Shown here: positions 57,682 through 64,000 of the stretch, piece by piece
How positions within the stretch are numbered: the first letter of the stretch is position 1
Layout: the number at the start of each line of letters is the position of its first letter
NCBI RefSeq assembly: GCF_023158935.1
Contig: NZ_CP096120.1
Location: 1,426,001-1,490,000, forward strand
DNA length: 64,000 nt
From: Acinetobacter portensis
GTDB taxonomy: Bacteria; Pseudomonadota; Gammaproteobacteria; Pseudomonadales; Moraxellaceae
Direction: 5' to 3'
The notes under the pieces: generated by a model
The model's input: only the letters and a program-made list of their open reading frames with translations
What the model was told of the DNA's origin: nothing
Databases searched by the model: none
Program-made: the position numbers and the translations under genes

Positions 57682-58455
57682 TTATTTCATATTTAGGAGG
57701 TTTTCAAAATTTTTCGTTGTTATGAAAGCCATCTCTTCAAGCGACTTATCATATACGTCACTTAAGGCTTTGGCTACATAAGGAACGTACTTTGGCTCAT
57801 TAGACTTTCCTCTATAAGGCATAGGTGCCAAATAAGGACTATCTGTTTCTATTAATACGCGATCTAGTGGAACTTGTTTTGCAACATCGCGTAAATCTTG
57901 CGCATTTTTAAACGATACAATACCTGAAAAGGAAACATAGTATCCGCAATCTAAAACAGCTTTTGCAGTTTCCCAATCTTCAGTAAAACAATGCAAAATA
58001 CCATGTGTCGATTTTTCTGCACGGATAATATCAATCGTATCGTGCTTTGCAGAACGCGTATGAACAACAACTGGCTTTTTCACACTTTGAGATGCGTGAA
58101 TATGTCGAGCAAAACATTCTTTCTGTTCTGCAACAAATTCTGTGCTGTGGAAATAATCTAAACCTGTTTCACCAATTGCCCAAACTTTTTCTGCTTGTGC
58201 AAGTTCAATTAAGTATTCGGTGGTTGCTCGCGCCATAACAGCAGGATCTTCACAAGGATGAACACCCACTGTATAACCCACATCTGCATGACGAGCAGCA
58301 ATTTCTGCAAGTGCAATATGATCATCTAAGTCGACAGAGATACCCATAAACTTTGATACACCCGCTTCACGGGCTTGTGCCAATGCCAAATCTAACTGAC
58401 CGTCATAAGGCGTTAAATCAAGCATAGTTAAATGGCAATGAGTATCTACAAACAC
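57682..58455 (-). CDS. tatD: TatD-family deoxyribonuclease
   Basis: 257 residues, metal-dependent hydrolase fold: VDTHCHL near the start, GETGLDYFHS and the late RVLIETDSPYLAP. TatD-family proteins are 3'-5' exonucleases acting on DNA and RNA. The gene lies 24 bases after pilZ in a compact operon. Confidence 0.95.
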   Translation of the reverse strand: MFVDTHCHLTMLDLTPYDGQLDLALAQAREAGVSKFMGISVDLDDHIALAEIAARHADVGYTVGVHPCEDPAVMARATTEYLIELAQAEKVWAIGETGLDYFHSTEFVAEQKECFARHIHASQSVKKPVVVHTRSAKHDTIDIIRAEKSTHGILHCFTEDWETAKAVLDCGYYVSFSGIVSFKNAQDLRDVAKQVPLDRVLIETDSPYLAPMPYRGKSNEPKYVPYVAKALSDVYDKSLEEMAFITTKNFENLLNMK

Positions 58456-58479
58456 GATGATTTCCTAAAGTACACTGAA

Positions 58480-58818
58480 TTACATAGTGTAACTATTACG
58501 GCCTGCCGCTTTAACCCCTGCTAGCAATTTTTCTGCTTCAGACTTGTAAAAAATACCTTTTTCACCTGTTAACTGAATACCAAAACCCTGTAATTTGATT
58601 CCATTTTGCTTATGTGAAATCCAAATCACCTTACCTGTAAGTGGAATTTTTTGAGATTGATCTGGTAAAGTTGCCAAAACAAAAACCTCTTCCCCCATTC
58701 TTACAGGCTGTTTTGATGGAATAAATAATCCACCACCTACAACATACGGCATATAACTTTGATAAAGCGTGTCTTTATCTAAAATATTTGCTTGGATAAT
58801 ACCGCCACGTGGTTGCAT
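58480..58818 (-). CDS. pilZ: Type IV pilus assembly protein PilZ
   Basis: 112 residues, close to P. aeruginosa PilZ (118) with the motif YMPYVVGGGLFIPSKQPVRMGEEV and no RxxxR-D/NxSxxG c-di-GMP site, as expected for the PilZ of the pilus system that does not bind the nucleotide. It acts with FimX and PilB in pilus extension. It sits between holB and tatD, its common place in Pseudomonas and Acinetobacter. Confidence 0.93.
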   Translation of the reverse strand: MQPRGGIIQANILDKDTLYQSYMPYVVGGGLFIPSKQPVRMGEEVFVLATLPDQSQKIPLTGKVIWISHKQNGIKLQGFGIQLTGEKGIFYKSEAEKLLAGVKAAGRNSYTM

Positions 58819-58827
58819 ATTCTTCCC

Positions 58828-59808
58828 CTAAATATTCATCAATTTGATACAAAGTTGGTCAACAACCAAATTTCCTTGTACGTTCTGCTGAATCAGTTTT
58901 TTTGCTTGTTGTAACTCTGAATATATCGTAAATAATGCTTCGAGTGAATATTGTTCAGCCAAAACATTGAAATCTATATCTATATTTTTAACGTGTTGAT
59001 CTAGTTTCACACAAATTAAGTCTGCCAATAAATATTCAAACATTTGTGTAAAATCTGAAAAACTCAGCTCTTTATTCCACTTACTTGAAATAGCCATTGG
59101 CATATTTTTTTGAATAACTAACTTTTGCCAATCTTGAATAAACAAACTACGTTTACCCACCCAATCTTTTTCTGCTAATTCCAAAGCAAATAATGGCATT
59201 TGATTGGACAAATTGAGCAAAAGCGGAATTTGTGAATGAAACTCTTCAGCCAAATGTTCAAATAAAAAGTGTGCTGCTTGATTATGATCAATTCGATCTA
59301 AAGCAAAATGTTGTAATCGACTTCGAATGGTTGCAGGTAATTTTAAATAATGATCTGCCAACAAAATAAGAATGGTACGTTCACCCGGCTCTTCTAGAGT
59401 TTTAAGAAGCGCATTTGAAGAAGCAATGTTTAATGCTTCGGCAGGCTCAATCACAATAACACGCCAACCATCTACAGTTTGCTGAACAAATGGCTGTAAG
59501 TCTCGTACCTTTTCAATTTTAATTTTAGCATTTTGTTTTTTATTATCTTCATCTGTTGAAATATACACGTAATTAGGATGTGTATCTGCTTTCAACCAAA
59601 GACAACTCCCACATGTACCACAAGGTTCATTTTTTTCGTGCCTATTTAAACAAAGTACCCATGCAAGAAACTGTTGAGCAAATGCTTCTTTACCACAGCC
59701 TTTTTTGCCATAAAAAAGTAAGCCATGACCAATTTTAGGAAAGCGTGATGTTAAGTTTTCCCAAACTTGTTGTTGCCATGGATACACTTGCCCACGCTGT
59801 TCTTGCAT
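58828..59808 (-). CDS. holB: DNA polymerase III delta' subunit
   Basis: 326 residues. P-loop-like GKKGCGKEAFAQ at about 35-46, zinc cluster CGTCGSC, and the sensor LLKTLEEPGERTILILLAD (core: LLKTLEEP) with intact SRC-like LPATIRSR. It is part of the clamp loader. It ends 9 bases before pilZ. Confidence 0.95.
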   Translation of the reverse strand: MQEQRGQVYPWQQQVWENLTSRFPKIGHGLLFYGKKGCGKEAFAQQFLAWVLCLNRHEKNEPCGTCGSCLWLKADTHPNYVYISTDEDNKKQNAKIKIEKVRDLQPFVQQTVDGWRVIVIEPAEALNIASSNALLKTLEEPGERTILILLADHYLKLPATIRSRLQHFALDRIDHNQAAHFLFEHLAEEFHSQIPLLLNLSNQMPLFALELAEKDWVGKRSLFIQDWQKLVIQKNMPMAISSKWNKELSFSDFTQMFEYLLADLICVKLDQHVKNIDIDFNVLAEQYSLEALFTIYSELQQAKKLIQQNVQGNLVVDQLCIKLMNI

Positions 59809-59822
59809 GTTAAATCCCTAAA

Positions 59823-60584
59823 TTATAGAAAAGCAGAAACATCCATCGCATTTAAACGATCTAAATCTTCTTGAGTATCCACGCCCGGTGGTAAATTTGC
59901 TTCAGCTACCGCAATCGCAATTTTATGACCATTTTCCAAAACACGTAACTGCTCAAGGCTTTCTAAACGCTCTAAAACACCCACATCCCAAGTTACATAT
60001 TCTTTTAAAAGTTGCACACGATATGCATATAAACCTAAATGACGAAACGCTTGATCATGTAATTTTTGTTCAGCAACTTTAGCACCATCACGATCATAAG
60101 GAATGGTTGCTCGGCTAAAATATAAAGCCTGATTCTGCTTAGACATCACCACTTTTACAATGCTGTCACGTTTAAACTCTTCAAGATGAAAAATTGGCTC
60201 GCAAAGTGTCGACATAGAACTTGTAGGCTGATCTACCAATAATTGCGAAACTTGTTTTACCAATTTTGCAGGTAAAAGCGGCTCATCACCTTGTACATTG
60301 ACAATAATATCATCGCTCGCCCAACCTTTAATACGTGCAACTTCACTTAAACGATCTGTACCTGATGGATGATCTTTTGATGTAATAACGACATCTACGC
60401 CATCTGCACGACAAATTTCTGCAATGCGCTCATCGTCTGTTGCTACACATAAATCATCAAACCCTTCGACTTTTTTTGCCTGATCTACAACACGTAAAAT
60501 CATCGGTCGACCATGAATTTCCAATAATGGCTTCCCTGGTAAACGAGAGCTTGCAAAGCGTGCAGGAATAACGATGTGTTTCAT
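59823..60584 (-). CDS. kdsB: 3-deoxy-manno-octulosonate cytidylyltransferase
   Basis: About 253 residues from ATG 60584, which has AAGG 7 bases upstream; the frame to 60590 begins on a TTG. Signature: [15 protein letters not shown] and [10 protein letters not shown] with catalytic Asp. It activates Kdo with CTP for attachment to lipid A. It lies between lpxK and holB; the usual Trm112-like ycaR gene between lpxK and kdsB is absent here. Confidence 0.98.
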   Translation of the reverse strand: MKHIVIPARFASSRLPGKPLLEIHGRPMILRVVDQAKKVEGFDDLCVATDDERIAEICRADGVDVVITSKDHPSGTDRLSEVARIKGWASDDIIVNVQGDEPLLPAKLVKQVSQLLVDQPTSSMSTLCEPIFHLEEFKRDSIVKVVMSKQNQALYFSRATIPYDRDGAKVAEQKLHDQAFRHLGLYAYRVQLLKEYVTWDVGVLERLESLEQLRVLENGHKIAIAVAEANLPPGVDTQEDLDRLNAMDVSAFL

Positions 60585-60593
60585 ATACAAACC

Positions 60594-61598
60594 TTAATGA
60601 ATTTGAATGCCTAATTTTTTAAGTTGATTATTTAACAATGTATAACATGGCTGACTTAATACAGCTTCTACAGGAACAACCCAAATTTCACGTTTAAAAT
60701 CCGGATATTTCTTCAAAAGTGGTAATAATTTAACAGCATCTTTTTCTGTTGTGATAATTGGGTTTGCATCTTCAAATTGTAAATCTTGAATTTCATAATC
60801 GTGATGATCTGGAAATTCGTGACATTGAAACTGATTCACACCAAGTGATTGCAATGTCTTATAAAAGCGTTGCGGATAGCCAATTCCAACCACTGCGTAA
60901 TAATCAAGCATTGGATCGAAAAATACGTCTTTATCCATATTCAATAAATACGGAATTGATACTTCCAAATGCATATTTAAATCAGACTTTGGCTGAGCTG
61001 CATGCTCAATAACAGTAGCTGTATTTAAACGACTTTTAGGCTCACGAAGATATCCTTCAGGCAATATTTTTTCATTACCTAAACCTCGATTATTGTCTAA
61101 AACAATCCATTCCAATTGACGATTTAGCGCATAGTGCTGCAAACCATCGTCACTAATAATCAAATCTAAATTGTGTTTAGCTAACAATAGTTCAATATTT
61201 TTTTGTCGATTTGCACCAACCACCATTGGCACACCTGTGGACTGAACAATCAAACAGGGCTCATCACCAACATCATTCGGTTCAGAATTAATATCAACAT
61301 ATGCTGGAAAAGGACCTTTCCCACCATAGCCTCGACTAATCACACCAACTCGCACACCTATAGATTCTAAATAAGCTACCAAGTGAATAAGTAAAGGGGT
61401 TTTACCACTGCCACCTACCGTAATATTACCAATAACCATGACAGGTATAGGTGCGGTATAAGATGATTTCACCCCAGCTTGGTACAGTTTATGATTAAGT
61501 AAAGAAATAGAGCGATATAAAAGAGAAAGTGGTCGGAACACAATTAACCACTTGGCTTGTTTATTCCAAGCATCCTGAATAAATTGTGCAACCGACAT
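60594..61598 (-). CDS. lpxK: Tetraacyldisaccharide 4'-kinase
   Basis: 334 residues with a membrane-associated N-terminal helix and P-loop VGGSGKTPL at about 61-69, then SRGYGGKG and the DDGLQH motif. It phosphorylates lipid A at position 4'. Its ribosome-binding site GAGGAA lies inside the last codons of msbA, so the two are coupled. Confidence 0.97.
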   Translation of the reverse strand: MSVAQFIQDAWNKQAKWLIVFRPLSLLYRSISLLNHKLYQAGVKSSYTAPIPVMVIGNITVGGSGKTPLLIHLVAYLESIGVRVGVISRGYGGKGPFPAYVDINSEPNDVGDEPCLIVQSTGVPMVVGANRQKNIELLLAKHNLDLIISDDGLQHYALNRQLEWIVLDNNRGLGNEKILPEGYLREPKSRLNTATVIEHAAQPKSDLNMHLEVSIPYLLNMDKDVFFDPMLDYYAVVGIGYPQRFYKTLQSLGVNQFQCHEFPDHHDYEIQDLQFEDANPIITTEKDAVKLLPLLKKYPDFKREIWVVPVEAVLSQPCYTLLNNQLKKLGIQIH

Positions 61599-61603
61599 TT
61601 GAC

Positions 61604-63328
61604 TTATTCCTCAAAATTACGTTGATGTAATTGGAAATATGTTCCTTTCTTAGCGAGCAACTCTTGATGTGTGCCACTTTCCAGAATTCGACCTTGATCC
61701 ATTACAACAATCACGTCTGCATTTTCAATGGTAGATAAACGATGTGCAATGACAATTGTAGTTCGGTCCTGCATGGCAGCATCAAAAGCTTGCTGAATAA
61801 AATGCTCAGATTCATTATCTAGCGCACTTGTTGCTTCATCTAGAATTAGAATAGGCGCATTTTTCAAAATAGCACGTGCAATTGCGATTCGTTGACGTTG
61901 TCCACCAGATAAGTTTAAGCCCTGTGCACCAAGCTCAGTGTCATAGCCATTTGGCAATTGCATAATGAAATCATGTGCATATGCAGCTTTTGCAGCAGCA
62001 ATCACATCTTCATCACTTGCACCTTCAAGTTGTCCATACGCAATATTTTCACGAACAGTACGGTTAAATAATACAACTTGTTGGCTCACCATAGAAATTT
62101 GAGTTCGTAAACTCGTTAAATCAATCTCTTTAATATCAATACTATCAAGCTTTAAGCTACCCGATGATATTTCTTGATAACGAACAAGTAAGTTTACTAA
62201 TGACGATTTCCCTGCACCAGAACGCCCAACAAGAGCGACCGTTTGACCTGCTTTAATATTGAGGGTGAAATCTTTAATAGCTTCATGTCCATCGGCATAT
62301 TGCATATTGACATGATCAAACTGCACATTACCTTTTAATTCAGGTTTTAAAGTTCCTTGATTATGCTCTTCTTCCATATCAAGTAATTCAAAAACTGAGT
62401 GTGCAGCAGCTAAACCACGTTGTAATTTTTCGTTTACTTCGGTTAAAGCTTTAATTGGTTTACTCAACATCCCAGCTGCCGTAATATAAGCAACAAATTC
62501 ACCTGCAGAAATATCACGTAAAATTTCTGGTCTTAAAGCAATCCAAATAATAACAGCCATTGACATTGCCATACACAATTGAACAACTGGACTGTTTAAT
62601 TGTGCAATAGCTGTCATTTTTAAGCCACGACGCAAGTTTTCCAATGAGTGTTTCTTAAAGCGCTCTTGTTCGGCTGGCTGACCACCAAAGCCTTTTACAA
62701 TCACATTACCACTCACTGTTTCTTGTACAACATGGTTTACATCACCCATTGTGTTTTGCACAAGAATAGATAATTTACGCATACGCTTACCCGCTTTACG
62801 GATAAGTAATCCAATTAGTGGAGCAAAAATTAAAATACATAAAGTTAAACGCCAATTGGTATAAATTAAGAAACCCAATAAACCAATTGTAATTAAGCCT
62901 TGCTGAACCACTGTTCGCAGTGATTCTGTTGTTGCAGCAGTAAGCTGTTCAACGTTAAACATAATTTTAGCAGTGATATGACCGCTACTATTATCTAAAA
63001 AATACTGTGCCGGTAGACGTAAAATTTTTGCAAAAACTTCCTGTCTAACATTAAATACTAAATGTCGAGAAATCACTGCTGTATAGTAACCACCGATGTA
63101 TTGCCCAACGCCTCGAAAGAAGATCAGAGCAACAACAAGCAATGGAAAAATCGTAGTGAAATGAGTATCTCTGTGCTGAATGGCATTAATAATTTTTTCT
63201 AATAATTTTGCCACAGCAACTTCTGTTGATGCGCTAATGGTAAAACCAATAAACACAACAATAGCAGTCCCCCAAAATGGGACTAAATATTTAAGTAATC
63301 GACGATAAACCTGAAGATCTGGCTTCAC
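61604..63328 (-). CDS. msbA: Lipid A/phospholipid flippase MsbA (ABC exporter)
   Basis: 574 residues: six membrane helices (about 15-310) then an ABC ATPase with Walker A GRSGAGKSS, signature LSGGQRQRIA and the LILDEAT Walker B, H-loop AHRLS. It flips core-lipid A across the inner membrane. It starts with GTG that shares one base with the exbD stop (TAGTG), which shows translational coupling; GAGG precedes it. Confidence 0.97.
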   Translation of the reverse strand: MKPDLQVYRRLLKYLVPFWGTAIVVFIGFTISASTEVAVAKLLEKIINAIQHRDTHFTTIFPLLVVALIFFRGVGQYIGGYYTAVISRHLVFNVRQEVFAKILRLPAQYFLDNSSGHITAKIMFNVEQLTAATTESLRTVVQQGLITIGLLGFLIYTNWRLTLCILIFAPLIGLLIRKAGKRMRKLSILVQNTMGDVNHVVQETVSGNVIVKGFGGQPAEQERFKKHSLENLRRGLKMTAIAQLNSPVVQLCMAMSMAVIIWIALRPEILRDISAGEFVAYITAAGMLSKPIKALTEVNEKLQRGLAAAHSVFELLDMEEEHNQGTLKPELKGNVQFDHVNMQYADGHEAIKDFTLNIKAGQTVALVGRSGAGKSSLVNLLVRYQEISSGSLKLDSIDIKEIDLTSLRTQISMVSQQVVLFNRTVRENIAYGQLEGASDEDVIAAAKAAYAHDFIMQLPNGYDTELGAQGLNLSGGQRQRIAIARAILKNAPILILDEATSALDNESEHFIQQAFDAAMQDRTTIVIAHRLSTIENADVIVVMDQGRILESGTHQELLAKKGTYFQLHQRNFEE

Positions 63329-63750
63329 TAATAACCTCGGGTTGGTACTTTTGTACTAATGTTAATATTAACAAAACCGAGCTGACCTGCAACATCCATC
63401 ACACGTATGACATCTTGATGTGCTGCTTTAGCATCGGCAGCAATAACAAACATTAAATCTCGACGATCATTCGAAACCTGTTTGATTGCTGTGTTTAAAT
63501 CTGCCACTTCATTGGTAGAAAGTGCCTGACCATTCACAGAATAATGACCTGAAGCATCAACAACAACTTCAATTTTGTGATCATATTGTTTTGGTGGTAC
63601 ACCTTGTGCATCAGGCAGCGTTAAATTCATACGGCTCATTTGGTTAAATGTTGTAGATAACAACAAAAAAACCAATATAAACAACAAGCAATCAATCATT
63701 GGCGTTAAATTGATATGAATATCTTCAACCTGTGAACGCTTAAATTTCAT
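63328..63750 (-). CDS. exbD: Biopolymer transport protein ExbD/TolR family
   Basis: 140 residues with one membrane helix (about 17-37, INLTPMIDCLLFILVFLLL, with the conserved Asp) and a periplasmic domain. With ExbB it forms a proton-driven motor that powers TonB or a similar protein. This copy is part of the msbA-lpxK cluster, where orthologues in Pseudomonas are also found. Confidence 0.93.
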   Translation of the reverse strand: MKFKRSQVEDIHINLTPMIDCLLFILVFLLLSTTFNQMSRMNLTLPDAQGVPPKQYDHKIEVVVDASGHYSVNGQALSTNEVADLNTAIKQVSNDRRDLMFVIAADAKAAHQDVIRVMDVAGQLGFVNINISTKVPTRGY

Positions 63751-63759
63751 AGCTTCACC

Positions 63760-64000
63760 TTAATCTGCCAAATGAGAATCTTCATGCTTGGTTTTTTCAA
63801 CAAAAAGACCTGCATGAAATAGTGTTGCCTGTTGTTCTAATTCTGCAATAAATTCTTGTACAAGTCGCTGGAAATAGCGATAGGCAAACAAAGCAGGAAT
63901 TGCAATCAGCATACCAGCAGCAGTGGTAATCAATGCTTTTGATATTCCTGGAATCATTAATGTTGGATTACTATTTGTACCTAAATCAATAACCAAGAAA
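63760..64000 (-). CDS. exbB: MotA/TolQ/ExbB proton channel protein (5' part lies outside the window)
   Basis: The C-terminal 78 residues are in view, with the last membrane helix ([29 protein letters not shown], in part: [16 protein letters not shown]) that has the conserved Thr pair and Ala/Pro residues of ExbB/TolQ channels. It pairs with ExbD encoded 9 bases downstream. The start is beyond the right edge. Confidence 0.92.
   Translation of the reverse strand, partial: FLVIDLGTNSNPTLMIPGISKALITTAAGMLIAIPALFAYRYFQRLVQEFIAELEQQATLFHAGLFVEKTKHEDSHLAD

Overview
This window is chromosomal DNA from an Acinetobacter species. The evidence is the low G+C content, a complete copy of ISAba1 recognised by its 1180-bp length, its ends and its two-frame transposase, the gene order rpsA-ihfB-lapA, the long lpx/bam cluster, and a recA gene with no clear LexA-type control. 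From memory, the RecA and other proteins look Acinetobacter-like but not identical to A. baumannii, so I do not name a species. Most of the window is housekeeping core genome. I found no CRISPR array, prophage, tRNA, rRNA, defence island or biosynthetic cluster.

Layout. 1-10.4 kb: end of an unknown gene, a membrane class III nucleotide cyclase, a HIT-like protein, mfd, rraA, an SDR-like protein, rpsT, a histidine phosphatase and cysQ. 10.4-14.7 kb (+ strand): yrfG-like, hslR, recA with a structured leader, recX, the 4.5S RNA gene ffs (on -), and a cpoB/ybgF-like gene broken by a frameshift. 14.7-27.0 kb (- strand): rimO, pyrH, frr, uppS, cdsA, dxr, rseP, bamA, skp, lpxD, fabZ, lpxA, a tightly packed run that makes and exports the outer membrane. 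27.0-29.9 kb (+): glnL-glnG (ntrB-ntrC) behind what looks like a sigma-54 promoter with an NtrC enhancer. 30-38.9 kb is the most flexible part: carbonic anhydrase, ISAba1, a LysR regulator, map, brnQ, a small membrane protein, an alpha/beta hydrolase and an IS4-group element that has landed inside a terminator. 38.9-48.9 kb: TerC/CBS protein, MarR regulator, malate synthase G, zapE, an AraC regulator divergent from a Baeyer-Villiger type monooxygenase, and lysO. 48.9-64 kb (- strand): pyrF; lapA, ihfB, rpsA, cmk; an SRPBCC protein, tadA, an enoyl-CoA hydratase-like gene, ung and a QueD-like gene; and an exbB-exbD-msbA-lpxK-kdsB-holB-pilZ-tatD-tetR run.

How the genes connect. Two clusters serve the envelope: lpxA/fabZ/lpxD, lpxK, kdsB and msbA make and flip lipid A-core; skp, bamA and rseP handle outer-membrane proteins; dxr, uppS and cdsA supply isoprenoid and phospholipid precursors. 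mfd, recA, recX and ung act in DNA repair. rpsT, rpsA, frr, rimO, hslR, tadA, map and ffs serve translation and protein targeting.

The observations most worth a second look are regulatory. They are an 11-bp-arm palindrome overlapping a likely recA -10 element followed by a nested RNA leader fold; the NtrC/sigma-54 signals before glnLG; the ISAba1 outward promoter aimed at the LysR gene; the IS4-group insertion that splits a terminator, and that element's own terminator-like hairpin ending two bases before its transposase start codon; and the cpoB frameshift beside a strong Shine-Dalgarno-like sequence. I did not find a convincing new multi-gene system.
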